This document shows positions 44,326 to 52,622 of a DNA stretch of 64,000 nucleotides, piece after piece (within the stretch, counting starts at the first letter, position 1; the number at the start of each line of letters is the position of its first letter). Source of the DNA: an uncultured Barnesiella sp. (GTDB taxonomy: Bacteria > Bacteroidota > Bacteroidia > Bacteroidales > Barnesiellaceae). Below the pieces are notes generated by a model. It saw only the letters and a list, made by a program, of their open reading frames with translations, was not told the DNA's origin and did no database searches. A program made the translations under genes and the position numbers. The stretch spans positions 1-64,000 of the forward strand of contig CALUFO010000008.1 in the NCBI GenBank assembly GCA_944320015.1, read 5' to 3'.

Positions 44326-45327
44326 ATGGAATTTTTGACAAAAGAGAAACTGACGATTGTAGGTGCGGCCGGTATGATAGGCTCGAATATGGCTCAAACG
44401 GCTTTGATGATGCGACTTACTCCCAACTTGTGTTTGTATGACCCTTATGCCCCGGCTCTCGAAGGTGTGGCCGAGGAGTTGCGCCACTGTGCTTTCAAAG
44501 AGGTGAATGTGACTTATACGAGCCATATCGATGAGGCGCTTGCGGGTGCGTCGTATATCGTTTCGTCGGGAGGAGCGGCTCGCAAAGCAGGTATGACTCG
44601 TGAGGATTTATTGAAAGGAAATGCCGAGATCGCAGCGCAGTTTGGGAAAGATATACGCCGTTACTGCCCTGCGGTGAAGCATGTGGTTGTGGTTTTCAAT
44701 CCGGCCGACATTACCGGCCTCATCGTGTTGCTTTACTCGGGGTTGAGACCTTCGCAGGTATCTACGTTGGCCGCTCTCGACAGTACTCGCCTGCAAAGTG
44801 AATTGGCCAAATACTTTCATGCTGTCGCCGACGAGATAGAGAATTGCCGCACCTATGGCGGGCATGGAGAGCAGATGGCGGTCTTTGCCTCGACGACGAA
44901 GGTGAAAGGGACTGCGCTTACCCACTTGATTGGCACCGATAAATTGCCGGCCGAGGATTGGGAAAAGATTCGCCAGCGTGTCGTGCAAGGCGGTAAAAAC
45001 ATTATTGATTTACGGGGGCGATCTTCGTTCCAAAGTCCGGCATATCTCTCTATCGAGATGATTGCGGCGGCGATGGGCGGGAATCCTTTCACATGGCCGG
45101 CCGGGGTTTACCTGTCGACCGGTAAGTTCAATCACATACTCATGGCGATGGAGACAATTATCGACCGGACAGGGATTCATTATAATCCTGTCTATGGCAC
45201 TCCCGAGGAAGACAAAGGGTTGGAAAACAGCTATAAACATTTGTGCGAGTTGCGCGACGAGGTGATTGCCATGGGGATTATCCCGCCCGTGGCCGAATGG
45301 CATAAATTGAACGGGAATATCGATTGA
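44326..45327 (+). CDS. mdh: Malate dehydrogenase
   Basis: 333 residues of the lactate/malate dehydrogenase superfamily. It interconverts malate and oxaloacetate with NAD(H). The NAD-binding loop is IVGAAGMIGSNM (about 12-23). Substrate-binding Arg residues lie in SSGGAARKAGMTREDLLKGN. The catalytic His is in YGGHGEQM. VFNPADI replaces the more usual VSNPVD. The sequence is typical of the Bacteroidales enzyme. An ATG two codons upstream (44320) is an alternative start. A terminator follows. Confidence 0.93.
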   Translation: MEFLTKEKLTIVGAAGMIGSNMAQTALMMRLTPNLCLYDPYAPALEGVAEELRHCAFKEVNVTYTSHIDEALAGASYIVSSGGAARKAGMTREDLLKGNAEIAAQFGKDIRRYCPAVKHVVVVFNPADITGLIVLLYSGLRPSQVSTLAALDSTRLQSELAKYFHAVADEIENCRTYGGHGEQMAVFASTTKVKGTALTHLIGTDKLPAEDWEKIRQRVVQGGKNIIDLRGRSSFQSPAYLSIEMIAAAMGGNPFTWPAGVYLSTGKFNHILMAMETIIDRTGIHYNPVYGTPEEDKGLENSYKHLCELRDEVIAMGIIPPVAEWHKLNGNID

Positions 45328-45352
45328 ATGTGCCCTGCATAAAACGGATCGA

Positions 45353-45404
45353 GGAAAAGCCATATAGGTTTCGTATATAGAGGAATCCCTGTATGGCTTT
45401 TTCC
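45353..45404 (+). terminator. Terminator after mdh
   Basis: AAAAGCCATA (45355-45364) pairs with TATGGCTTTT (45392-45401), followed by TTCCTTATCTT. The loop is about 27 nt long with some internal pairing. Confidence 0.75.
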
Positions 45405-45441
45405 TTATCTTATTCAATAGGCGATTTAGGAGTTATTTAAA

Positions 45442-45504
45442 GATGCGTTTCGACAAAAAAATCAAGTGAACTTATCTTTTTTGCACTCAACTTTCACTAT
45501 ATTT
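45442..45504. repeat. Direct repeat of a promoter-like unit, copy 1
   Basis: The unit begins GATGCGTTTCGACA (45442-45455) and ends with a 23-nt block containing CTTTCACTATATTT (45482-45504). Copy 2 begins GATGCGTTTCGGCA (45517-45530) and ends with the identical 23-nt block (45715-45737). In copy 2, a 184-bp element replaces the 26 nt that separate head and tail here. Confidence 0.8.
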
Positions 45505-45530
45505 TAGATAATATAGGATGCGTTTCGGCA

Positions 45531-45714
45531 GGGGGGTGACCCAAAAGTAAAATACATTTTCTTAGAAATTACAAATTGTAAGTTCTAAGTATTAAAGAGC
45601 CTTATCAAAGCACCCAGAAAGGAGTTTGATAAGGCTCTTATTAATAAAATTACGATGGCCAAGTTACTGTCTGTAAGTTCGCTTTTATGAAATTAGACTT
45701 TTGGGTCACCCCCC
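45531..45714. mobile_element. MITE-like non-autonomous element
   Basis: 184 bp bounded by perfect 18-bp terminal inverted repeats, GGGGGGTGACCCAAAAGT and its complement. It encodes nothing. Inside are a near-perfect palindrome at 45561-45589 (CTTAGAA...TTCTAAG with TTACAA-A-TTGTAA at the centre) and a 14-bp perfect hairpin, AGAGCCTTATCAAA (45596-45609) with its complement (45625-45638). Together these are the hallmarks of a miniature inverted-repeat transposable element mobilised in trans. No clear target-site duplication is visible. It lies inside the second copy of the promoter-like repeat. Confidence 0.8.
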
Positions 45715-45730
45715 TGCACTCAACTTTCAC

Positions 45731-45738
45731 TATATTTG
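45731..45738 (+). promoter_or_regulatory. -7 element upstream of the GH97 gene
   Basis: TATATTTG, preceded by TTCAC. Transcription should start near 45745, about 90 nt before the GH97 ATG. The right end of the MITE-like element lies 16 nt upstream, so any -33 element would fall within the MITE. Confidence 0.6.
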
Positions 45739-45834
45739 TACTTTATAAATGGGGGCTGTTGGTGCGGGGGCGAATTATAGCTTTCGCTTGCAGAATAAAC
45801 ACATTATGTATTATTAAAAAAATAAGTTAACCTT

Positions 45835-47850
45835 ATGAAGAATCTTCAAGCATGTATTTCTTTTTTGATGTCTGCTGTTGTGGTTAGTGCGGCTTATGGA
45901 GCGGACTATGAAGTAACCGCGCCTTCGGGCGAATTGAAAGCGGTCGTGTCGATTACCGATAATGGTGCGGCATTGAGTGTGTTTTTGGGTGAAACGACCG
46001 TGTTGTCGCCATCTCCTATATCGGTGACGGTCAAGGAGGATAACGAGGCGGAACCAAAAGTTTTGTGGGGAAAGAATACCCGGCGTCCCCGAGTGAGCCG
46101 GAAACAAGTGGACGAGACGATAGAGTCGCCGTTCTACAAACGTACCCGGGTGAGGGATTGTTATGAAGAGATGAAGTTGACCGTGGGGCGGCAAGGGTTG
46201 GTTGTGAGGGCTTATGACGATGGTATAGCGTATAGGCTCACCTATGACGGCAAATCGCCATATAAGGTATATGACGAGCAAGCCGATTTTACTTTCCCGG
46301 CCGATTATCCGATGTATGCCTCTTATGTGAGCGCCGGGGACGACGGTGATTTCGAATCGCAATATATCAATTCGTTTGAGAATGTTTATGAGCATAAGTC
46401 GATCATGCAGTTCAATCCGTCGCGGCTTGTGTTCTTGCCGGTATTGGTCGAATTGCCCGACGGTATCAAAGTCTGCATTACCGAGGCCGACTTGGATAAT
46501 TACCCGGGAATGTATTTGACCGGAGGCGGTGACGCTCCTGTGCTTGCGTCGCATTTTGCCCCCGTTCCCCGGGAAACGGTGCAAGGCGGACATAATATGC
46601 TGCAACAGTTGGTTACTTCGAGAGAGGAATATATTGCCCGGGATGCCAACGCTCAACTGCCGTGGCGTGTTGTCGCTGTTGCCGAGAACGATGCTCAACT
46701 GGCGGCCAGCGACCTTGTGTTCCGGCTGGGCAAGCCCTGTCGCATAGCCGACGTTTCGTGGATAAAACCGGGGAAAGTGGCATGGGATTGGTGGAACGCA
46801 TGGAATCTCTATGGCGTGGATTTCAGGGCGGGAATCAACAATGCGACGTATAAGTATTATATCGACTTCGCCGCAGCGAACGGCATCGAATATGTAATTC
46901 TCGATGAGGGTTGGGCGGTGAATAAAAAAGCCGATTTGATGCAGGTCGTTCCCGAAATAGATTTGCCCGAATTGGTCGCCTATGCCGACCAAAAGCATGT
47001 AGGCCTTATCCTGTGGGCAGGCTATTGGGCTTTCCACAGAGACATGGAGGCAGTTGTGAAACACTATGCCGAGATGGGGATAAAGGGTTTCAAAGTCGAC
47101 TTTATGGATAGGGACGACCAAGACATGGTGCGGTTTATCGGGGAGGCTTCGGAGCTATGCGCCCGCTATAATATGCTGGTCGATTTTCACGGCATGTTCA
47201 AGCCCACGGGGGCGCAACGCACATGGCCCAACGTGATCAACTATGAGGGCGTGAATGGGCTGGAACAATTGAAGTGGAGCCCCAAGGGGCACGACCAAGT
47301 GACATATGATGTCCAAATCCCCTTTATCCGGCAGTTCGCCGGCCCGATGGATTATACACAGGGCGCTATGCGCAATGTGACCGGCGAAAATTATAATCCG
47401 GTGAACAGCGAGCCGATGAGTCAAGGCACGCGTTGCCGGCAGTTGGCCCTGTATGTCATATTCGACTCACCGTTGAATATGATGTGTGACAACCCTTCGA
47501 ATTATATGCGCGAGCCCGAATGCACCTCGTTCATTACTGCGATCCCCACCGTGTGGGACGAAACGTTGGCTCTCGATGGGAAAGTGAGCGAATATATCGC
47601 TATGGCGAGACGGAGTGGCGACGTGTGGTATGTGGGCGGATTGACCAATTGGGACAAGCGGGAGCTGACGCTCGACCTCTCGTTCTTGGGCGACGGCGAG
47701 TATGAACTGGAATTGTACCGGGACGGAATCAATGCCGATCGTGCGGCTTGTGATTATAAACGGGAAGTGATGCCTGTTCCCGCCGACCGGAAACTGAGCG
47801 TTACGCTATATCCCGGCGGAGGCTTTGCCGGCCGCATCGTGAAACGATAG
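45835..47850 (+). CDS. Glycoside hydrolase family 97, probable retaining alpha-galactosidase type
   Basis: 671 residues with a signal peptide (SAAYGA). GH97 architecture: an N-terminal beta-super-sandwich (about 25-295), a central (beta/alpha)8 barrel (about 300-560) and a C-terminal beta domain. The barrel strand GFKVDFMDRDDQ places D422 as the nucleophile. E477 (in EGVNGLE) is 55 residues later, the spacing I recall for the nucleophile and acid/base of the retaining enzyme BT1871. Inverting SusB-type members lack that Asp. It should therefore cleave alpha-galactosides, in the periplasm. No SusC/SusD pair is adjacent. Its promoter region contains the MITE-like element. Confidence 0.9.
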   Translation: MKNLQACISFLMSAVVVSAAYGADYEVTAPSGELKAVVSITDNGAALSVFLGETTVLSPSPISVTVKEDNEAEPKVLWGKNTRRPRVSRKQVDETIESPFYKRTRVRDCYEEMKLTVGRQGLVVRAYDDGIAYRLTYDGKSPYKVYDEQADFTFPADYPMYASYVSAGDDGDFESQYINSFENVYEHKSIMQFNPSRLVFLPVLVELPDGIKVCITEADLDNYPGMYLTGGGDAPVLASHFAPVPRETVQGGHNMLQQLVTSREEYIARDANAQLPWRVVAVAENDAQLAASDLVFRLGKPCRIADVSWIKPGKVAWDWWNAWNLYGVDFRAGINNATYKYYIDFAAANGIEYVILDEGWAVNKKADLMQVVPEIDLPELVAYADQKHVGLILWAGYWAFHRDMEAVVKHYAEMGIKGFKVDFMDRDDQDMVRFIGEASELCARYNMLVDFHGMFKPTGAQRTWPNVINYEGVNGLEQLKWSPKGHDQVTYDVQIPFIRQFAGPMDYTQGAMRNVTGENYNPVNSEPMSQGTRCRQLALYVIFDSPLNMMCDNPSNYMREPECTSFITAIPTVWDETLALDGKVSEYIAMARRSGDVWYVGGLTNWDKRELTLDLSFLGDGEYELELYRDGINADRAACDYKREVMPVPADRKLSVTLYPGGGFAGRIVKR

Positions 47851-47875
47851 CCGCCAAAAGCTGTAAGATACAGAC

Positions 47876-47913
47876 CTCGGGAGGTGCCTCTACGGTGTCT
47901 CCCGAGTTTTTTT
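47876..47913 (+). terminator. Terminator after the GH97 gene
   Basis: CTCGGGAG (47876-47883) pairs with CTCCCGAG (47899-47906), followed by seven T. Confidence 0.92.
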
Positions 47914-48004
47914 GTACCGAAAGTTCGAGAATATTCGGCGGAGTCTTATTGGGTTATTTCTTAAAAAAGTTGTAAATTGCAGCCAATTTTAATTTTTCAG
48001 GTTT

Positions 48005-49207
48005 ATGAAAAGGTATTTGATAACCGGAGCCGCCGGTTTCATAGGATCCAATTTTTTGAAATACTTGTTGAAAAAGTATGGCGATGAGATTTATGTAGTT
48101 GTTTTAGATAAACTTACATACGCCGGTAATTTGGGAACCATCAAGGAGGAGATTGCCGATCCCCGGGTTCGTTTTGTAAAAGGGGATATACGCAATACTG
48201 AGTTGGTGGCGAATATTTTTGCCGAGACCGACATCGACTATGTGGTCAATTTTGCGGCCGAGTCGCATGTCGACCGTAGTATTACCAACCCGCAACTTTT
48301 CTTGGAGACCAATATATTGGGCACACAGAATATGCTCGACTGCGCCCGCAAGGCGTGGTATCGGGGGAAGGACGCCGAGGGGAAACCGCTTTATGCCGAG
48401 GGGAAAAAATTCTTGCAAGTATCGACCGACGAGGTGTATGGCTCTTTGTCGAAAGATTATGTCGACCCGCAGCCCTTGGAAATCACCGACCCCGATGTGC
48501 GCAAGGTCGTGAGCGGCCGTACCGATTTGCACACCTATGGCAAGCATTTTTTTACCGAGACCACTCCGCTCGATCCCCGCTCGCCCTATTCGGCCTCGAA
48601 GACGAGTGCCGATATGTTTGTGCGAGCCTATCACGAGACTTACGGTATGCCGGTGAATATTACCCGTTGTTCCAACAATTATGGCCCGTATCACTTCCCC
48701 GAGAAATTGATACCGTTGATTATCAAGAATATACTTGCCGGTCAAAAGTTGCCGGTCTATGGCAAGGGCGATAATGTGCGCGATTGGCTCTATGTCGAGG
48801 ACCATGCCAAGGCGATCGACGCCGTTTTGGAACGTGGCCGTATAGGCGAGGTGTACAACGTGGGCGGATTCAACGAGGAGCAGAATATCAATATCGTGAA
48901 GCTCATTATCGGTATCATATCCCGCATCATGCACGAAGAGCCGGCTTATCGCAAAGTGTTGAAAACCGAAGTGGAGAATATCAACGAAGGGCTGATTACC
49001 TTTGTGGGCGACCGTCCGGGTCACGACATGCGGTATGCTATCGACCCGTCGAAGATAGCCCGTGAATTGGGGTGGTATCCCGAGACGCCTTTCAAGGTGG
49101 GAATCGAGAAGACTGTGCGCTGGTACCTCGATCATCAGGATTGGGTCGACGAGGTTGTGAGCGGCGATTATCAAAAATATTATGAACAAATGTATGGCAA
49201 TCGTTGA
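48005..49207 (+). CDS. rfbB: dTDP-glucose 4,6-dehydratase
   Basis: A short-chain dehydrogenase-fold enzyme of 400 residues. It makes dTDP-4-keto-6-deoxyglucose. The NAD motif is [11 protein letters not shown] (6-16). The family signatures are [12 protein letters not shown], the active-site [10 protein letters not shown] and the Y-x3-K catalytic pair in [11 protein letters not shown]. Compared with the usual ~350 residues there is extra sequence on both sides of the TDEVYG strand ([15 protein letters not shown] and a ~25-residue stretch before HFFTETTPL). I believe this is normal for Bacteroidales. It is the first gene of a five-gene aminosugar operon. Confidence 0.95.
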   Translation: MKRYLITGAAGFIGSNFLKYLLKKYGDEIYVVVLDKLTYAGNLGTIKEEIADPRVRFVKGDIRNTELVANIFAETDIDYVVNFAAESHVDRSITNPQLFLETNILGTQNMLDCARKAWYRGKDAEGKPLYAEGKKFLQVSTDEVYGSLSKDYVDPQPLEITDPDVRKVVSGRTDLHTYGKHFFTETTPLDPRSPYSASKTSADMFVRAYHETYGMPVNITRCSNNYGPYHFPEKLIPLIIKNILAGQKLPVYGKGDNVRDWLYVEDHAKAIDAVLERGRIGEVYNVGGFNEEQNINIVKLIIGIISRIMHEEPAYRKVLKTEVENINEGLITFVGDRPGHDMRYAIDPSKIARELGWYPETPFKVGIEKTVRWYLDHQDWVDEVVSGDYQKYYEQMYGNR

Positions 49208-49233
49208 TTGCCCCGAATAAAGGAGACACAACG

Positions 49234-50112
49234 ATGAAAGGTATCGTGTTGGCCGGAGGTTCCGGTACGAGATTATATCCCATTACGCGAGGGGTTTCGA
49301 AGCAGATGCTTCCCGTGTATGACAAGCCCATGATTTATTATCCCATATCGGTGTTGATGCTGTCGGGTATCCGTGAGATACTTGTCATCAGCACGCCTAC
49401 CGATTTGCCCGGTTTCAAGCGCTTGCTGGGCGACGGCAGCCAGTTTGGAGTCCATTTCGAGTATGCCGAGCAACCTTCGCCCGACGGTCTGGCGCAAGCG
49501 TTTATTATCGGAGAGAAGTTTGTGGGCGACGATACGGTTTGCTTGGTGCTGGGCGACAATATATTTTACGGGCAGAGTTTCACCCGTATGTTGAGGCAGG
49601 CGGTAGCCGATGCCGACAAGGGCATGGCTACGGTATTCGGTTACCGGGTAGGCGATCCCGAGCGCTACGGTGTGGTGGAGTTCGATGAACACGGCCGCGC
49701 GGTCAGCATCGAGGAGAAGCCCGAGAATCCTCGTTCCAATTATGCCGTGGTGGGTCTTTATTTCTATCCCAACCGGGTTGTGGAGGTCGCCAAGCAAGTG
49801 AAGCCTTCGGCGCGGGGCGAGTTGGAAATTACCTCGGTCAATCAAGCCTTTTTGGAATCGAAGAGCCTCGGTGTGCAGTTGATGGGTCGTGGATTTGCGT
49901 GGCTCGACACCGGCACGCACGAGTCGTTGTACGAGGCTTCGAATTTTATCGAAACCATCGAACACCGGCAGGGGCTCAAAGTGGCTTCTTTGGAGGAAGT
50001 CGCCTACCGCATGGGCTGGATCGACCGTGAGCATTTGCTCGAATTGGCCGAGCCGATGAAGAAGAATCAATATGGACAATATTTGATAAAACTGGCTAAC
50101 GATGAGCTTTGA
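49234..50112 (+). CDS. rfbA: Glucose-1-phosphate thymidylyltransferase
   Basis: 292 residues; makes dTDP-glucose from dTTP and glucose-1-phosphate. The nucleotide-binding signature is [16 protein letters not shown] (2-17). [19 protein letters not shown] and LGDNIFYGQ are standard. The C-terminal part keeps the allosteric region. I chose the ATG at 49234, where the conserved MKGIVLAGG begins, over an in-frame ATG at 49204. Its stop overlaps the start of the next gene by 11 nt. Confidence 0.97.
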   Translation: MKGIVLAGGSGTRLYPITRGVSKQMLPVYDKPMIYYPISVLMLSGIREILVISTPTDLPGFKRLLGDGSQFGVHFEYAEQPSPDGLAQAFIIGEKFVGDDTVCLVLGDNIFYGQSFTRMLRQAVADADKGMATVFGYRVGDPERYGVVEFDEHGRAVSIEEKPENPRSNYAVVGLYFYPNRVVEVAKQVKPSARGELEITSVNQAFLESKSLGVQLMGRGFAWLDTGTHESLYEASNFIETIEHRQGLKVASLEEVAYRMGWIDREHLLELAEPMKKNQYGQYLIKLANDEL

Positions 50113-50521
50113 CCGTGTGCGATTGATCGAATTGCCCAAGGTGACCGACCGACGGGGAAATCTGTCGTTTATCGAGAGCGGGCGTCATATCCCGTTTGAG
50201 GTGGCTCGCACTTATTGGCTCTACGACGTGCCGGGTGACGAGCGGCGCAGCGGGCATGCTTTCCGGGAGCAGGAGGAGTTTATCGTGGCGTTATCGGGGA
50301 GTTTCGATGTCGTGCTGAACGACGGGCGGGAGACCCGGCGCTACCATATGGCGCGTTCCTACTACGGGCTGTATGTGCCCCGCATGATGTGGCGCGAGCT
50401 GGATAACTTCTCGACCAACTCGTTGGCGCTGGTGTTGTCGTCGACTTTGTACGATGCCGATGATTATATCGAGGACTTCGAGGAGTATCGCTCTTTGTTG
50501 AAAGGAGGTAGCGATGAGTAA
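50102..50521 (+). CDS. FdtA-like cupin, copy 1 (second active-site His replaced)
   Basis: 139 residues of the WxcM-like/FdtA cupin family, which act as dTDP-4-keto-6-deoxyglucose 3,4-ketoisomerases. The core runs [26 protein letters not shown] and [11 protein letters not shown]. In family members the active-site loop reads H-x-H; here it is H52-A-F54, so the second His is Phe. The next gene encodes a paralogue with the intact H-x-H. Copy 1 may be catalytically changed, an epimerase-like variant, or a partner subunit. It overlaps rfbA (11 nt) and copy 2 (8 nt). Confidence 0.85.
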   Translation: MSFDRVRLIELPKVTDRRGNLSFIESGRHIPFEVARTYWLYDVPGDERRSGHAFREQEEFIVALSGSFDVVLNDGRETRRYHMARSYYGLYVPRMMWRELDNFSTNSLALVLSSTLYDADDYIEDFEEYRSLLKGGSDE

Positions 50522-50930
50522 ACGGGCTTCGGTCGACGATTGCCGCATCATACAATTGCCCAAGCATGTGCGGGAAAGCGGCAATATCACAGTGGTGGAG
50601 AACAACCGGGAATTGCCATTCGAGGTAAAACGGGTTTATTATCTGTACGATGTGCCCGGTGGAGAGGAGCGGGGCGGCCATTCGCACAAACAGTTGTACT
50701 CATTTTTGGTGGCAGCCAGCGGCTCGTTCGATGTATTGCTCGACGACGGAGTCTCTACACGGACGGTGACATTGAACCGCCCCTCGTATGGATTGCTCAT
50801 TGTGCCGGGCATCTGGCGGGTACTCAATAACTTTTCGTCGGGTTCGGTCTGTCTGGTGTTGACCTCCGATTATTACGATGAATCGGATTATATACGCGAA
50901 TATGAAGATTTCAAAAAAAATCACCCATAA
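50514..50930 (+). CDS. fdtA: dTDP-4-keto-6-deoxyglucose 3,4-ketoisomerase (FdtA-like), copy 2
   Basis: 138 residues, homologous to the preceding gene product along its length. The active-site loop GGHSHKQ has both histidines (H56, H58), as in FdtA. It should convert dTDP-4-keto-6-deoxyglucose to the 3-keto isomer, the substrate of the aminotransferase encoded immediately downstream (the start codon follows the stop without a gap). Whether the product is the galacto (FdtA) or gluco (QdtA) isomer is not decidable from sequence. Confidence 0.88.
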   Translation: MSKRASVDDCRIIQLPKHVRESGNITVVENNRELPFEVKRVYYLYDVPGGEERGGHSHKQLYSFLVAASGSFDVLLDDGVSTRTVTLNRPSYGLLIVPGIWRVLNNFSSGSVCLVLTSDYYDESDYIREYEDFKKNHP

Positions 50931-52055
50931 ATGAAATATCCACAACTCTCCTTACAACAGGCCAATGAGCCGTATATGGCCGAGATGAAAGCCGCCGCCG
51001 CCGAAGTTATCGAAGGTGGGTGGTATATCCGGGGCAAGTATGTGGCGCAGTTGGAAGAACGATTGTGCGACTATTTGGGTTGCCGTTATGCCGTGGCTAC
51101 GGGCAACGGATTGGACGCTTTGCGGTTGATGTTGCGGGCTTATATCGAACTGGGTGTGATGCGGCCGGGCGACGAGGTGATAGTTCCTGCAAACACCTAT
51201 GTGGCTTCAGTATTGGCCATTACCGATAATGGTTTGGTGCCTGTTTTTGTAGAGCCTTCGGTCGATACCTACAATCTCGACACTTCGTTGGTAGAGCAGG
51301 CCGTGACGCCGCGCACACGGGCGGTTATGGTGGTGCATCTGTATGGCCGAGCCTGTTGGGACGAATCGTTGAAAACGGTGGCTCGTCGTCACGGTTTGAA
51401 AATCGTGGAGGATAACGCACAAGCCTTTGGCGCCGTCTCTTCGGTCGTCGGGTTGCATGGTTCGCATCATACCGGGGCGTTGGGCGATGCTTCGGGGCAG
51501 AGCTTTTATCCCACCAAGAATTTGGGCGCGTTGGGCGATGCCGGAGCGGTGGTTACCGATGATAAGGAGCTTGCCGATGTCGTGCGAGCTTTGGGAAATT
51601 ATGGCTCGTCGGTTCGCTATGTAAACGATTATAAGGGTGTTAATAGCCGTATGGACGATTTGCAGGCAGCATTTCTATCGGTGAAATTGAAATATCTCGA
51701 TGAGGATAACCGCCGCCGGGCGGCTGTTGCCCGAACTTATACCGACTCGATTCGCCATGAGCGGCTCATACTCCCGCAAGCGGGTGGGGAGGGCGAACAC
51801 ATTTGGCACCAGTATGTGGTGCGTTGTGGCGAGCGAGACCGCTTGATGCGCTATTTGGAGGCCGAGGGAGTGGGCACCCTCATTCACTATCCTATTCCAC
51901 CGCACAAACAACGGTGTTATCGGGAATACAACAACTTGCATTTTCCCATTGCCGAGCAGTTGGCCGGCGAGGTATTGAGCCTTCCTATGTCGGCTTATCT
52001 CACCGAAAGCGATGCCCGTGAAATCGCAGCGATTATCAACCGGTTCGACATGTAA
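50931..52055 (+). CDS. fdtB: PLP-dependent sugar 3-aminotransferase (DegT/DnrJ/EryC1/StrS family)
   Basis: 374 residues. The PLP lysine is K196 in SFYPTKNLGALGDAG, and D161 in VEDNAQAFGA contacts the pyridine nitrogen. PANTYVASVLAI is the family's N-terminal active-site loop. It would aminate the 3-keto sugar to a dTDP-3-amino-3,6-dideoxyhexose (Fuc3N or Qui3N). No acetyltransferase (FdtC/QdtC) follows, so the N-acetyl step, if any, must be encoded elsewhere. It ends the operon, before the repeat cluster. Confidence 0.9.
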   Translation: MKYPQLSLQQANEPYMAEMKAAAAEVIEGGWYIRGKYVAQLEERLCDYLGCRYAVATGNGLDALRLMLRAYIELGVMRPGDEVIVPANTYVASVLAITDNGLVPVFVEPSVDTYNLDTSLVEQAVTPRTRAVMVVHLYGRACWDESLKTVARRHGLKIVEDNAQAFGAVSSVVGLHGSHHTGALGDASGQSFYPTKNLGALGDAGAVVTDDKELADVVRALGNYGSSVRYVNDYKGVNSRMDDLQAAFLSVKLKYLDEDNRRRAAVARTYTDSIRHERLILPQAGGEGEHIWHQYVVRCGERDRLMRYLEAEGVGTLIHYPIPPHKQRCYREYNNLHFPIAEQLAGEVLSLPMSAYLTESDAREIAAIINRFDM

Positions 52056-52116
52056 TTCCTTTTGCGAGAAACACCGGAGGGGAGTTTTTAGTATTTAATT
52101 CCCTCAGGCTCTGAAT

Positions 52117-52190
52117 GTTTAAACCCCTCCGTCACTGCGTGCCACCTCCCCTATATTTTGCTCCGCAAAACACAGGGGAGGAGTTTAAAT
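52117..52190. repeat. Palindromic intergenic repeat, type A, copy 2
   Basis: The reverse complement of the element at 201-272, with most positions identical, including the TTTTGC-GGA-GCAAAA hairpin tip. It is bounded by GTTTAAACCCCTCC and GGAGGAGTTTAAAT. Confidence 0.8.
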
Positions 52191-52267
52191 CCCCTCGCCT
52201 ACGGCAAGCAAGAGTGAAATTTACAAAAGAGTAAAATTTAATTGTATGAAAGGAAAAACCGCCTTTA

Positions 52268-52431
52268 TCAGGCCGGGAGGGCGCCTGCCGGCGGAGGAAA
52301 TAGGGCGAGGACTGTCTGAGCGAAGCGAGTTCCGCAGCCCCCGACGGCGGCAGTAGCGACCGAGCGAAAAAGCCCGATAACAGCGGCGGCGCTTCTTGGT
52401 TCGTTCTTCTCGCTGCTGAGAAGAATGAACA
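52268..52431. repeat. Recurrent-type intergenic element with a terminal hairpin
   Basis: A GC-rich stretch containing GACTGTCTGAGCGAAGCGAG. I recall this motif from many Bacteroidales intergenic regions, but only one copy occurs in this window. It ends with a hairpin TTCTTCTC-GCTGCT-GAGAAGAA near 52410-52431. It contains no convincing gene. Confidence 0.5.
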
Positions 52432-52442
52432 AATAGAAATCT

Positions 52443-52513
52443 ACACTTCTCCTCTGTGTCGTGAAACGATATAGGGGAGACACCGAGGGACGGCAGTTCC
52501 GAGGAGAGGGGTT
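52443..52513. repeat. Palindromic intergenic repeat, type B, copy 2
   Basis: The reverse complement of the element at 308-378, including the ACCGAGGGACGGCAG tail. The hairpin arms are TCTCCTCT and AGGGGAGA. With the type A copy at 52117-52190 it mirrors the arrangement at 201-378. Confidence 0.75.
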
Positions 52514-52555
52514 AGAGTGTCTTTGAAGTGCACCCCAAAAAGCATTGGATTCCGG

Positions 52556-52595
52556 GCAAAGGAAAAGGGGCTGCGCCGAAACCGCCGCAGCCCCT
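52556..52595 (-). terminator. Terminator of the large secreted-protein gene
   Basis: GGGGCTGCG (52567-52575) and CGCAGCCCC (52586-52594) form a perfect 9-bp stem. Read on the minus strand, it is followed by TTTTCCTTT; T residues also follow on the plus strand. Confidence 0.88.
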
Positions 52596-52622
52596 TTTAT
52601 GAGGATCGTTGTTTTCAACAGG

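Noticed and set aside
52268-52618. 116-codon minus-strand frame in the repeat island
   Set aside because: It crosses three different repeats and a terminator, so it is not a plausible gene.
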